Translations under genes and position numbers: made by a program
The notes under the pieces: generated by a model
The model's input: only the letters and a program-made list of their open reading frames with translations
Database searches by the model: none
What the model was told of the DNA's origin: nothing
DNA from: Planctomycetota bacterium
Lineage (GTDB): Bacteria; Planctomycetota; Phycisphaerae; WQYP01
Reading direction: 5' to 3'
Assembly (NCBI GenBank): GCA_021831565.1
Contig: JAKBMM010000015.1
Span: forward strand, 1 to 49,595
DNA length: 49,595 bases
Shown: one piece after another, positions 9,604 through 18,752 of the stretch
Position numbering within the stretch: the stretch's first letter is position 1
Layout: each line of letters begins with the position of its first letter

Positions 9604-11277
9604 ATGATTGCATTCGTTTATATAAACGTATTTTACTTCGCGGTCGCTCTGTTCCTGGCGGTGTTCTGGGCCCGACTGGTCGTCTGGATAAGCCAGGACC
9701 TGGAGAATCTTCCCGAGCAGCCATCGCTGGTTTGGAGATCATTCCTGCTGGCCTCTCTGGGCGTGATGCTTATTTTCTGGTTTATTCCGAACTTTTGGGT
9801 GGCTTTGCTCCTGAACCTGTTGCTCGTGGTTGCGCCAACCGGCTGGTACTGGCGAATCCGGGTGCGGCAACTGGGCTCCGCCGGAGATATATTCGGCGTG
9901 CTCTCGGGGCGCATGGAAAATTTGGCGCAAGGGAGGCAAGCCCGCCGGTCCACCGGCCAACTGGCGTTGAGTTACCGCGTGGCCGGCCGACCTGGGCCGC
10001 TGCCACCTCCGGGGGACCCCGCCTGGAACAGCATGATGCAGATGGACCGGTTGATTGTTCAGGCGATGGAAAACCGGGCGCAACGCATCGATTTAATTCC
10101 CGGCCCGCAGACGTACGATCTTCTTTTTACCATCGATGGAGTGGCTTATCCACAAACCGGCCTGCCGCGCGCGACCGCCGAAACGGTGATCCAGACGGTC
10201 AAATCGCTGGTCGGATTTTCACTGGAAGAGCGCCGTCGGCCGCAAAAAGGCGCTTTCGCCGTTACCGATTCCACCCAGGCCAGCACTGCTTGGACCGTGC
10301 ACAGCAGTGGCACCACGGCGGGCGAACGTCTGGCCCTCTTGGCCAACGAGAAGCAAAACTGGCGGGTGCCGCTGGATCAGTTGGGATTTTCCAGCAAGCA
10401 ACTCACCGCGTTGAACGAGATTCTCAAAACGCCGAATGGTTTGTTAATTGTCGCTTCGCCACCTCACATGGGCCGTACCACCACGCTTTATTCCTTCATC
10501 GCCGCGCACGACGCCTTCACTACCAGTATTCAAACTCTGGAAGCGAATCCACGAGTCGATTTCGAATCGGTCACCGTCAACCACTTTGATCCGCAGGCAA
10601 ACGAGGCCGGCCATGCGCGCACGCTCCAAAGCATCTTGCTCAAGGATCCACAAGTGTTGATGGTCGCCCAATGCCCCGATCCGGCCACCGCGAACCTTAT
10701 CACCCGCTATGCTGCGGAAGAACACCGCATTTACCTGGGGGTGCGCGGGTTGGACACGCTTTCCACACTGGCCATGTGGCGAAAAATTGTGCCCGCCAGT
10801 CGCGCCTCCGCCCAGGCAATCCGGGCTATTATTGCACAGCGACTGGTGCGTCTGCTCTGTCCGACCTGTAAGGTCGCCTACCGGCCCGACACGGCAATGA
10901 TCGCCAAGCTCAATTTGCCGGTAGGCCGTGATCTGCAGGCATTCCGCGCCAATCCTGGCGAACCGGTTTCTGGACGCGACGCCCGCGGCGGATCCGCCAA
11001 ATGCCCGGACTGCAACGGCTTGGGTTACCGCGGTCAGACGGGCATATTCGAAGTCTTGCTCGTCGATGACGAAATTCGCCAGGCGATCGCTGACGGCAAG
11101 CCGATTGAAACCATCCGCACCTTGGCTCGCAAAAATGGAATGCAGATTTTGGTGGAGCATGGCATTCATAAATTCGCCATGGGCGTCACCTCTCTCCAGG
11201 AAGTATTGCGTGTCTGCGGTGGCGATAAGAAGCCCGCTCCCAAGGATCCGCCGGAAAATACCGGCGACATACGTTAA
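9604..11277 (+). CDS. Membrane-anchored degenerate GspE/PilB-like ATPase
   Basis: A 557-residue protein with two parts. Residues 1-80 contain hydrophobic helices (AVALFLAVFWARLVVWI, then LLASLGVMLIFWF and VALLLNLLLVV), unlike normal cytoplasmic GspE/PilB. The rest follows the type II/IV secretion ATPase fold and ends with the family zinc site (CPTC at about 418 and CPDCNGLGYRGQTGIFEVL at about 466). The nucleotide site looks spoiled: the P-loop reads SPPHMGRTTT, with Arg for the essential Lys, and the Walker B region reads VLMVAQCPD. It is probably a regulatory or scaffold paralogue rather than a motor. No convincing ribosome site is seen. It follows pilT after 224 bases and precedes a CvpA-like gene after 18 bases. 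Confidence 0.75.
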   Translation: MIAFVYINVFYFAVALFLAVFWARLVVWISQDLENLPEQPSLVWRSFLLASLGVMLIFWFIPNFWVALLLNLLLVVAPTGWYWRIRVRQLGSAGDIFGVLSGRMENLAQGRQARRSTGQLALSYRVAGRPGPLPPPGDPAWNSMMQMDRLIVQAMENRAQRIDLIPGPQTYDLLFTIDGVAYPQTGLPRATAETVIQTVKSLVGFSLEERRRPQKGAFAVTDSTQASTAWTVHSSGTTAGERLALLANEKQNWRVPLDQLGFSSKQLTALNEILKTPNGLLIVASPPHMGRTTTLYSFIAAHDAFTTSIQTLEANPRVDFESVTVNHFDPQANEAGHARTLQSILLKDPQVLMVAQCPDPATANLITRYAAEEHRIYLGVRGLDTLSTLAMWRKIVPASRASAQAIRAIIAQRLVRLLCPTCKVAYRPDTAMIAKLNLPVGRDLQAFRANPGEPVSGRDARGGSAKCPDCNGLGYRGQTGIFEVLLVDDEIRQAIADGKPIETIRTLARKNGMQILVEHGIHKFAMGVTSLQEVLRVCGGDKKPAPKDPPENTGDIR

Positions 11278-11295
11278 TAAATAAATGGTCCAATT

Positions 11296-12957
11296 ATGAT
11301 TTTGCAATTGATTGTGTTGACGCTGATCATCCTGATCGCCCTTTTTTTGGCTAACGAGGGTGCTCTCTCCGCCATCCTGCTGCTTTTTGCCGCGGTGTTC
11401 GCCTCCACTCTGACGATGGGAATCTATGAGATCGCGGCGCAGCCGCTGCTCGGATGGCAACCGGATTACGCCCGTGGATTGGCCTTTTTGCTGATTTTTT
11501 TTCTAAGCTTCTCCGCCATCCGTTTTCTCTTTGACTACCTCATCCGCGGAGACATCAACCTGCCCCTGTTGCCCGGTCGCATCATCGGCGGCGCCGTCGG
11601 ATTTTTTGCCGCCCTCGTGATTGTCGGAACCACCCTGATCGGCATCGATATGCTCCCACTGCCGACGACCATTCTCGGCTATAACCGCTATCCGACATCG
11701 TCTGGTATGGCCGGCAAGCCCGCCGGTATGTGGCTGGCGCCGGATTCTTTTACCTCATGGATTTGGAGTCATCTCAGCGGTGGCGCCTGGGGCGGGTCCG
11801 TTCCCTTCGCACAAATTCATCCGAATATCCTGCGTGAACTTTATGGTTATCGACATACAGTTCAATACGCCGGGCGTAAAGCGCTTTCGCCGAATCTTCT
11901 GACCGTTCTGGCTGCCAGTCGTGTCCCGCTCAAAACTATCTCGGCCTTGGGAATACCAAATCCCGGCGCGTATCACTATATTCTTGTGGTTCGCAGCAAG
12001 GTGCGCCGGGGTTCCAAACCGCCCGATATCAGCGACGATGAGGGCTATTTCCGCTTAACTCCCACCGAAGTTCGCCTCGTGACAACACACCAAAGGCAGT
12101 ATTACCCCATCGGTTACCTGAAATTCGGCAAGCGATTCCGCGCTTTGCAGCTCCATTCACCGATTGTGGATGATTACCGCTCGGTTGGCGGGCATCACGT
12201 GGTGATTCAAAATTGGGTATTTCGCATCAAGGACAACGAGTCTCCGCTGGTTTTTGAAATCAAAAGCACCGCGCGTGTGGACTTCCAACAAGTCGCGATT
12301 TCAAAAAAACTGGCTCCTCTTTTAGCCGCGGATTATCCACAACTTCCCTACAATCGCGCCGCGTTAAAGCTGACCCTGTCCCTACATGCGCCGCCGGGAC
12401 CGGTTCATTTGTGGATTCTGCGCGCCACGACCGATCTCTCGCACGTTCGCAATGCCGTCCAGCAGGCCTATCGTCGCCTGGGGCGCATTGCGCAGGCGGT
12501 GCAGGGTCACCAGCCCGTCTGGTCGACGGCGGTGCGGCGGACCATAGGAAACCCCAGCGCGGCCAACGCGCTGCAATACCGTAGCATTGCCAATGCCATG
12601 GTGGGCCAGACCGGCCATTTTACCGAATCGTGGACCGAGCTGGTTCCGGTGTTGTTGGCTTCGCAGGTCGGTCATAACACCACCGAATGTATGTCTCGTC
12701 TTCACCACTATCTGCAAATCACACTCAAGCCGTTGATGAAACGGGATCAAATCGCTGCGCTCACACCAGCGGTTTCTTCGCCGGGCCAACCTCTCACGAT
12801 TCGTGTTGCGCCGGGAAACTATGCACTGGTGGCTTGGAGTTCCTCCACGGCGGGGATGCGTGTTTGGGTTTCCCAGGCGCAGGTGGAACCGAACGGTTCG
12901 ACGTCCGCGCTCCTCAATGACTCGCAACTCGTGGTCAGTTACCAGTTGGGAAAATAA
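11296..12957 (+). CDS. CvpA-like membrane protein with a long periplasmic domain
   Basis: The first 120 or so residues form four hydrophobic helices with the spacing of the CvpA (colicin V production) family. They include LIVLTLIILIALFLA, AILLLFAAVFASTLTMGIY, GLAFLLIFFLSFSAIRFLFDYL and IIGGAVGFFAALVIVGTTLIGI. The remaining 430 residues are soluble and not recognised; they contain many beta-strand-like segments and no obvious motif. CvpA proteins are usually about 160-200 residues, so this is a greatly extended form. It lies 18 bases after the GspE-like gene and is likely co-transcribed with it. The family link is moderate and the C-terminal role unknown. Confidence 0.6.
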   Translation: MILQLIVLTLIILIALFLANEGALSAILLLFAAVFASTLTMGIYEIAAQPLLGWQPDYARGLAFLLIFFLSFSAIRFLFDYLIRGDINLPLLPGRIIGGAVGFFAALVIVGTTLIGIDMLPLPTTILGYNRYPTSSGMAGKPAGMWLAPDSFTSWIWSHLSGGAWGGSVPFAQIHPNILRELYGYRHTVQYAGRKALSPNLLTVLAASRVPLKTISALGIPNPGAYHYILVVRSKVRRGSKPPDISDDEGYFRLTPTEVRLVTTHQRQYYPIGYLKFGKRFRALQLHSPIVDDYRSVGGHHVVIQNWVFRIKDNESPLVFEIKSTARVDFQQVAISKKLAPLLAADYPQLPYNRAALKLTLSLHAPPGPVHLWILRATTDLSHVRNAVQQAYRRLGRIAQAVQGHQPVWSTAVRRTIGNPSAANALQYRSIANAMVGQTGHFTESWTELVPVLLASQVGHNTTECMSRLHHYLQITLKPLMKRDQIAALTPAVSSPGQPLTIRVAPGNYALVAWSSSTAGMRVWVSQAQVEPNGSTSALLNDSQLVVSYQLGK

Positions 12958-12961
12958 TATC

Positions 12962-12991
12962 TTGACATGATGCCGAGAACCGGCCTATAAA
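12962..12991 (+). promoter_or_regulatory. Sigma-70 type promoter of sodA
   Basis: A perfect -35 TTGACA (12962-12967) and a -10 TATAAA (12986-12991) are separated by 18 bases, about 100 bases before the sodA start. This is the best sigma-70-like promoter seen in the window. Confidence 0.65.
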
Positions 12992-13088
12992 CAATTCGCG
13001 AGGCTGTTTGTTTGTGATCCGAATCGTTATGGCTTCGCCATAGAATGCGTTAGGAACGTTTTTCAGTCCTCTTACCAGGAGTTCCGCC

Positions 13089-13724
13089 ATGGCGTACAGT
13101 CTTCCCGCCCTGCCTTACGATTTTTCCGCTCTGGAGCCGATCATCGACACCCAAACCATGCAGATTCACCACGGGAAACATCACGGAGGTTACGTGACGA
13201 ATCTCAATAACGTGATCGCCGGCAAGCCGACCTTGGAAGCCAAGACCGTCGAAGCGCTCATAGGCGATCTGGCATCCGTGCCCGATGATGCTCGTACCAC
13301 TGTACGCAACAATGGCGGCGGTCATGCCAATCATTCCATGTTCTGGAGGATCATGGCGCCCAAGGGTAAGGGTGGCGGCGGAGAACCTACCGGAGAATTA
13401 GCCATGGCGATTAAATCGACCTTTGGCTCTTTCACCGATTTCAAAGCCCGGTTCATGGATGCCGGCGCCAAGCGGTTCGGTTCGGGATGGACTTGGCTTG
13501 TTCTCAAGGGCGGTAAGCTGGCAATCGGTTCCACCGCCAACCAGGACAATCCTCTCATGGGAGACGCCATCGCGGGATTTTCGGGAAAACCGGTTCTTGG
13601 TCTGGACGTGTGGGAGCACGCGTATTACCTGAAATACCAAAATCGCCGCGCCGACTATATGAACGCGTGGTGGGACGTGGTCAATTGGACCAAGGTGGCC
13701 GAGATTTACGTGGCGGCTAAGTAA
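13089..13724 (+). CDS. sodA: Superoxide dismutase, Mn type (or cambialistic)
   Basis: Converts superoxide to hydrogen peroxide and oxygen. The 211-residue product has the four metal ligands His27, His82 ([10 protein letters not shown]), Asp173 and His177 ([15 protein letters not shown]). The second-sphere Gln152 in [10 protein letters not shown] is placed as in Mn enzymes, whereas Fe forms usually carry Gln on the N-terminal domain. There is no signal peptide, so it is cytoplasmic. A CAGGAG box lies seven bases before the ATG. The D-lyxose isomerase gene follows after 31 bases and may be read from the same promoter. Confidence 0.95.
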   Translation: MAYSLPALPYDFSALEPIIDTQTMQIHHGKHHGGYVTNLNNVIAGKPTLEAKTVEALIGDLASVPDDARTTVRNNGGGHANHSMFWRIMAPKGKGGGGEPTGELAMAIKSTFGSFTDFKARFMDAGAKRFGSGWTWLVLKGGKLAIGSTANQDNPLMGDAIAGFSGKPVLGLDVWEHAYYLKYQNRRADYMNAWWDVVNWTKVAEIYVAAK

Positions 13725-13755
13725 CTTCTTTCCCGGCAATCCGCAGGAGCCACTT

Positions 13756-14298
13756 ACGATCACGCAAAAAGAACTCCAAAGACGGCAAAAGGAAGCGTAT
13801 AACTACTTCCGAAAGACGGGGCTGGTCATTACGATCTCGGAACGGGAGCGAATCGAGATCGCTGATTTTGGCCTGAGCGAATTTGAGAAAACAGGACTGG
13901 GTGTGCTGGTGTACGTCAATACCCGGCGCTGTTGTGCGAAGGAATTGGCAATGTGGCCGGGACAGACCTGTCCCGAACATCGTCATCCCAACATCGACGC
14001 CGAGCCCGGCAAGGAAGAGACCTTCCGTTGCCGCTGGGGTAAAGTCTTCCTCTACGTGCCCGGTGAGAAAACACGCCGTCCCCATTGTCGACCGCCGGCG
14101 GGCTCCCGGAAAGCCTGTACCGTCTGGCACGAAATAGAGCTGAATCCCGGTGATCAATATACCATTATGCCCGATACGCTGCATTGGTTTCAGGCGGGCG
14201 ACCAGGGCGCAGTGGTTTCCGAGTTTTCCACGCGCAGCACCGACGAAAACGACATCTTTACTGACAAGCGAATCAGACGAGTCACCAAGGTTGTCTGA
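13756..14298 (+). CDS. D-lyxose ketol-isomerase (cupin), apparent ACG start
   Basis: Interconverts D-lyxose and D-xylulose (also mannose/fructose in some members). The product is a single metal-binding cupin of about 180 residues. Probable metal ligands are in TCPEHRHP (two His), KEETFRCRWG (Glu) and DTLHWFQAG (His). The homologous N terminus begins with a sequence like ITQKEL, and here that segment starts at an ACG codon at 13756, six bases after a GCAGGAG ribosome site. No ATG, GTG or TTG lies in frame between that site and the conserved core, and the first GTG (13903) would remove nearly 50 conserved residues. Either ACG is used for initiation or the start codon has mutated. The gene follows sodA closely. 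Confidence 0.8.
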   Translation, partial: TITQKELQRRQKEAYNYFRKTGLVITISERERIEIADFGLSEFEKTGLGVLVYVNTRRCCAKELAMWPGQTCPEHRHPNIDAEPGKEETFRCRWGKVFLYVPGEKTRRPHCRPPAGSRKACTVWHEIELNPGDQYTIMPDTLHWFQAGDQGAVVSEFSTRSTDENDIFTDKRIRRVTKVV

Positions 14299-14513
14299 AT
14301 ATTGTTCTTCTCCTCGCCCTTTGCCACCGTACCGATATACTCCACGCCGTAGGGTTTGACATATCGCAACCGGCAAAAAAAGAGCTGCTTGTTTATTAAG
14401 CGATTGAATCTGAATACAATTGGCTAGGGAAGAGAATCGTGCGCCTTGCCTTCGGCGCCCCTTGGTCCGGATGGTATTGGAGACTCTTAACAATCGCACG
14501 CAAAGGGCAAGAG

Positions 14514-17500
14514 ATGCGAAAATCGTTACCCTTATTTACTGCAACCGCGATCTTGGGGATTGGATTTCCAGCCACACTTGCGGTGGCCGGGGCGGCATCC
14601 TACCCTCTGCCTGTCAATTTCACCGCCGGGATTTATTCCAACAGCGGCTACGCCCCGCCCGATACCAATGGAGCCGTCGGGCCAAGCGCCATCGCCGAGA
14701 TGATCAACGGTTATTACGCCGTCTATCCGAAGATTTCCAGTGGTGGCTACAACACCGCCAGTTTAAGCGAGGGGTTGAAAACATTCTGGAATAATGCGAT
14801 CGCGAATGGTGGCGGAACCTCGCCCTTTACCACCGGCGGCGCCACCGTGAGCAACTTCGCCAGCGATCCACGCCTTATTTTCGATCCCGTTTCACAGCAT
14901 TGGTTCGCCAGTGCAATCACCGTACCGTTAAACTCCAGCGGCGATTTAAGTCAGACTAACGACCTGCTCGTGGCCGTTTCCGCTAATTCCGATCCGGCGG
15001 GATCCTGGACGGGCTTTGCGATCAATTCCGTTTCCGGCAGCAGCGCCATCACAACCAACAATGGCCAATATTATACAGCGGGCAGCATTTGGGCCGATTT
15101 TCCAACATTGGGCGTAAACAGCCAGGGCGTTTACCTCGCCGGCAACATGTTCACCGTTCCCAATCCACAAAACCCCAGCAGCACACCGGCCGCCGTGGAC
15201 GTCTTGGCCATCCCAAAATCATCTCTCACGGCGGCCTCGCCTTCCATCACTGGAGCGACGCTGTTTTCCAACCAGAATTACAACACTTATGGCTTTACCA
15301 ACCAGCCTGTGAACGACTTTACCGGCGGTAACAATCCGGCTTATCTCTTCTCCGCCTATGACCAAACAACGACACCGGTTCAGAACCTGAATCAGACTAC
15401 AATAGCATCGGTTACCAGCCCGACACTCAATAGCCCTTACAACCTGGCGGCATTTTCCTACCAGTCCGGCGGGCCGGTCGCGGCATCTCAACCCAACACC
15501 ACCGATACTTTGGATGCCGGCGACGATCGGTTAAGTTCCCGCCTGATCTTGTCGCATGGCCAGATATGGGGCGTTCAGACTGTTCTCAACCAGTCCAACA
15601 TCTCTCTGGACGCCATTCGCTGGTTCGGAGTAACCCCGGCTACATCCAACAGCGGCGCACCCACAATCCAGGAACAAGGCATTATCACCGATCCGAACCA
15701 TCCCAACAGCTCGCTTTTTTACGGTTCCATAGCCGTGAGCAACAACGGTGATATTGTGGTCGCCTTCAATGAAAGCGGCAGTGGGCAATACGCCAGTTCC
15801 TACGCAGTTGTCGGACACATTTTGTCCAATGGATCGGCGTCGTTCGGAACGCCCTTTGAGCTTAAGGCCGGCGCCGCCGATTATTCGCTGTTAACCGGCA
15901 CGTATCGCTGGGGCGACTACAGCACGACGGTTGTCGATCCATCCAATCCCAATAACTTCTGGACTTTTCAGGAAATTCCGGTTCCCGGCGGCTCTTGGTC
16001 CACCCAAATCACGCAAATCGTTGTTCCCGTCATCTGGTTGTCGACCAATGCTCCTTCGGCGACAGCTTATGTCTGGAGCGCCCTGGGGCTGTCCACTTCC
16101 ACTGGTTCCAACTGGAGTACCCAAAGTTACCCCAACAGCTCTACGGTTATCGCCACTTTGGTTAACGGAACCGGCGCCGCCGGAAACACAACGATAGATC
16201 TGGGCGTGCCTATCACGGTTAACAGTCTTGTGTTTGGTCCCAGCGCCGCGGCAAGCACTTGGACCATCGGCGGCGACGGCGGCCATACCCTTACGCTTGG
16301 CGGAAGCGCACCGTCTATCAACGTCAACGCCACAGCAGCCGGCGGCGACATTGCGACGATCAACTCGCCCTTGGCCGGGACGGGCTGGACCCTCAATGGC
16401 GGCATTGCGACCGGTGATACCCCCGGTACGCTCATTCTCACCGGTAACAACACCTTCACCGGGACTCTCAACATTCCTTTCGGCACACTGCGGGTCGCCA
16501 CAACCAATGGGAGTGGAATTAACAGTGGAGCCGCTACTCCGCCGGCCATCACGGTGGGCCAGTCGGCTGGCGCCCCGACCAATGCGGGCCAGATAGTCTT
16601 GACCGGCAGTGGAACCTACAACAATGCGTTTACGATCACCGGCAACGATACCGGTTCGGCAAATAGTGGCGCCGACAATCGTGTTACTTTTGGACCGGGC
16701 GCCCTTGTATGGAGCGGCGCCGGCATATTCACCATGTCCGGATCTATTACGGTGAACAGTTTCAATCCAAGCCCCACCAGTAGCCCCGGCAACGTCAACA
16801 CGTTGACTATCACGGGTGGCGCCACCGTGAACATCAACGCGGCTATAGCCGGACAAGACAACAGCGGATCCGGTGATGTCCAGGTGGCTTTTGTAAGCGA
16901 CGGGACCAGTGCCTCGCAGATCAATACCTATAACCTCAATGTATCGCCGAATTTTCATACTCCCCAGGGCGGCTGGACCTATGTAAGCGCCGCCGACTCC
17001 ACCCTGGATTTCAACATGGCCGGGGGCGTCACCCTGCCGCAGGGCGTAAGCGGAGGCGCCGGCAGCGATCAGATGGTAATATCCACTTTTAACAACCCCG
17101 CTACCGGCGGGCTGTCGCGGGTGGTTTGGAACCTGGGCGGTAATACCCAAAACCTTTATGCACTGAATATTTCCGCCAATGGCTACGACTATGCCAACCC
17201 CATCATCGGCGCAAGCGGTTCCCTGAATGGAGGCCAAGTGGTCATTGAAAATGGTGCGATCGCGACGCAAAATCTGGTAATTGCCGAGGGGGCCACTCTC
17301 GATATCGGGAACAACGCCACAGCGATCACTTCCGCCCTCACTGTGAATCCCGGCTCTACGTTGAACCTCGCCAACAGCGCTACCGGCAATGGCGTGACCA
17401 TCAACTACGGCTCCAGTGCAAGCCCCAACGCCACCATTCGCAGCGAATTGGTGGCCGGGTATAACGCTGGAGCCTGGGACGGAACATCAACCACAAGTGG

Positions 17501-17906
17501 GGTCATTAGCAGTGCGACCGCTCAGTCCGCAGGCCTGACCATCGGTTATGCCGATGGCGCCGATGGAGTTGTCAGTGGACTGGCCGCTGGCCAGGAAAAG
17601 ATCATGGTCACCCTGCCCGGCGATGTCAATTTAGATGGCACGGTTAACCTGTATGATTTCGCGGTACTTCGCAAAAATTTTGGATTGTCATCCGGAGCGC
17701 AATGGGACCAGGGAGATTTTAATTACGATGGAAAGGTGAACTTAACAGATTTCCTGCTTTTGCGAAGCAACTTCGGTAAGTCTCTGGTGTCTGCCGCAAC
17801 AACTACTGTGGCAACACCCGAACCAGCTACACTTGGCCTCTTCGCCATCGGCGGTCTGGGTTTGCTGGTCCGTCGTCGGCGGGCAAGACAACGGTCACGA
17901 AAATAA
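14514..17906 (+). CDS. Giant secreted PEP-CTERM protein with beta-strand repeats and dockerin
   Basis: An exported surface protein of 1130 residues. The start at 14514 gives a clear signal peptide (MRKSLPLFTATAILGIGFPA, cleaved after AVAGA). An N-terminal domain of about 500 residues is low in Cys and rich in Asn/Ser/Thr, with PPDTNGAVGP and repeated blade-like segments suggesting a beta-propeller. After residue 550 come autotransporter-associated beta-strand repeats, such as GTLILTGNNTFTGTLNI. A type I dockerin follows near 1035-1095, with two Ca-binding halves (GDVNLDGTVNLYDFAVLRKN and GDFNYDGKVNLTDFLLLRSN). The C terminus is a PEP-CTERM signal: TPEPATLGLFAIGGLGLLVRRRR. It is probably sorted by an exosortase and anchored or released at the surface. 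The combination is typical of planctomycetes. Confidence 0.85.
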   Translation: MRKSLPLFTATAILGIGFPATLAVAGAASYPLPVNFTAGIYSNSGYAPPDTNGAVGPSAIAEMINGYYAVYPKISSGGYNTASLSEGLKTFWNNAIANGGGTSPFTTGGATVSNFASDPRLIFDPVSQHWFASAITVPLNSSGDLSQTNDLLVAVSANSDPAGSWTGFAINSVSGSSAITTNNGQYYTAGSIWADFPTLGVNSQGVYLAGNMFTVPNPQNPSSTPAAVDVLAIPKSSLTAASPSITGATLFSNQNYNTYGFTNQPVNDFTGGNNPAYLFSAYDQTTTPVQNLNQTTIASVTSPTLNSPYNLAAFSYQSGGPVAASQPNTTDTLDAGDDRLSSRLILSHGQIWGVQTVLNQSNISLDAIRWFGVTPATSNSGAPTIQEQGIITDPNHPNSSLFYGSIAVSNNGDIVVAFNESGSGQYASSYAVVGHILSNGSASFGTPFELKAGAADYSLLTGTYRWGDYSTTVVDPSNPNNFWTFQEIPVPGGSWSTQITQIVVPVIWLSTNAPSATAYVWSALGLSTSTGSNWSTQSYPNSSTVIATLVNGTGAAGNTTIDLGVPITVNSLVFGPSAAASTWTIGGDGGHTLTLGGSAPSINVNATAAGGDIATINSPLAGTGWTLNGGIATGDTPGTLILTGNNTFTGTLNIPFGTLRVATTNGSGINSGAATPPAITVGQSAGAPTNAGQIVLTGSGTYNNAFTITGNDTGSANSGADNRVTFGPGALVWSGAGIFTMSGSITVNSFNPSPTSSPGNVNTLTITGGATVNINAAIAGQDNSGSGDVQVAFVSDGTSASQINTYNLNVSPNFHTPQGGWTYVSAADSTLDFNMAGGVTLPQGVSGGAGSDQMVISTFNNPATGGLSRVVWNLGGNTQNLYALNISANGYDYANPIIGASGSLNGGQVVIENGAIATQNLVIAEGATLDIGNNATAITSALTVNPGSTLNLANSATGNGVTINYGSSASPNATIRSELVAGYNAGAWDGTSTTSGVISSATAQSAGLTIGYADGADGVVSGLAAGQEKIMVTLPGDVNLDGTVNLYDFAVLRKNFGLSSGAQWDQGDFNYDGKVNLTDFLLLRSNFGKSLVSAATTTVATPEPATLGLFAIGGLGLLVRRRRARQRSRK

Positions 17907-18162
17907 TCCGCCGCAACGTAAATGATCCTCACCATACCACAAGATTGCACCGGCGCCATAAGTTTTCCCATGCCTGAAAAGATTCCCGCGCCGGCCTCTT
18001 CCTTGGCGTCTTGATGTTTTCTTGATGAGGAATCGCCCATTTTTGATTATTTTTTGATTAGACCTCTTCCTTCTGTCCGCCTAAGCTCGCTCTGGTGACG
18101 CGTGCAGGGTCGCGACGTGTCATCCGATGGAGTTTTCTTATGTTGAACGGAAGGTGATTTCA

Positions 18163-18258
18163 ATGGACCTGTTGTATCCGTTGGCGGCGGCGGTGTTTTT
18201 CGGCGTCTCCTGGGCGCTGGTAAAACTTTGCGAATATCTGAGGGGAGGGCCTCCATGA
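18163..18258 (+). CDS. Small membrane protein preceding kdpF
   Basis: A 31-residue peptide (MDLLYPLAAAVFFGVSWA, then LVKLCEYLRGG) with one membrane helix. A GGAAGG box lies eight bases before the ATG, and its stop overlaps the kdpF start (ATGA). Similar tiny hydrophobic peptides sit in front of kdpF in many bacteria, so it probably belonged to a kdp potassium-uptake operon. Its function is unknown. Confidence 0.6.
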   Translation: MDLLYPLAAAVFFGVSWALVKLCEYLRGGPP

Positions 18259-18347
18259 GCGTCCTTTACTGGATATGCGGAATCCTGGCCGCGTTGATTC
18301 TTATCTATCTATTCATCGCCCTATTATTTCCGGAGAAGTTTTTATGA
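18255..18347 (+). CDS. kdpF: KdpF-like small subunit
   Basis: A 30-residue single-helix peptide (MSVLYWICGILAALILIYLF and a short tail). Its length, composition and position immediately before kdpA identify it as KdpF, the small stabilising subunit of the Kdp K+-ATPase. It overlaps the preceding peptide and the kdpA fragment by ATGA junctions. The rest of the operon is missing, so it has no visible partner here. Confidence 0.7.
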   Translation: MSVLYWICGILAALILIYLFIALLFPEKFL

Positions 18348-18505
18348 CTGGTGAGGCCTGGCTATCGATCGGCTTGCTTATGCTGGTTGTGCTGTTGCTG
18401 GTCAAGCCCGTCGGCGCGTTTCTGGCCCGCGTATACGAGTTTCAGCCCTTGTTCGGTCTGGACAAATTGTTCGGGCTGCTGGATCAGCTTTGCCGGGCCG
18501 CGTGA
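18344..18505 (+). pseudogene. kdpA: kdpA, N-terminal remnant (53 codons)
   Basis: The frame reads MTGEAWLSIGLLMLVVLLLV, then KPVGAFLARVYEFQPLFGLDK, the first membrane helix and following loop of KdpA, the K+-translocating subunit. Full KdpA is about 560-600 residues; this one stops after 53. No kdpA continuation, kdpB, kdpC or kdpDE follows, and the sequence passes directly into an unrelated region with a promoter for a porin. A deletion of the body of a kdp operon is the simplest explanation. Confidence 0.7.
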
Positions 18506-18700
18506 GACTCGAAAAATCGGCAAAAGTCGAGCTCAGAGAGCATTGCCTAATTTTTGGGCGTCCGCCGAAATGATATTTATAAAAATGTTGGAAAATATGC
18601 AATGCTTCGCACAGTACTTTTCCACCAGCGCAAGCAATACATTCGTAAAAACCACCATATATCGCAGGATTGAGCGATTTTTGCATTTATCTTATCGTTT

Positions 18701-18716
18701 TGGCATGACATTTGCA
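18701..18716 (+). promoter_or_regulatory. Sigma-54 type promoter upstream of the porin gene
   Basis: TGGCATGACATTTGCA matches the sigma-54 (RpoN) consensus TGGCAYR-N4-TTGCW. The GG and GC doublets are exactly 10 bases apart. It lies 52 bases before the first of two duplicated start sites and 128 bases before the porin ATG. No enhancer-binding site could be assigned. Confidence 0.6.
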
Positions 18717-18752
18717 CTTCCTAAACAGTCATCCGCTTGGAATGCGTAATTT

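Noticed and set aside
10448-11284. Additional small frames within the GspE-like gene
   Set aside because: They are out-of-frame shadows of the main reading frame without ribosome sites.
15891-17270. 459-codon frame antisense to the PEP-CTERM gene
   Set aside because: The plus-strand gene has signal peptide, dockerin and PEP-CTERM; the antisense frame shows no motif.
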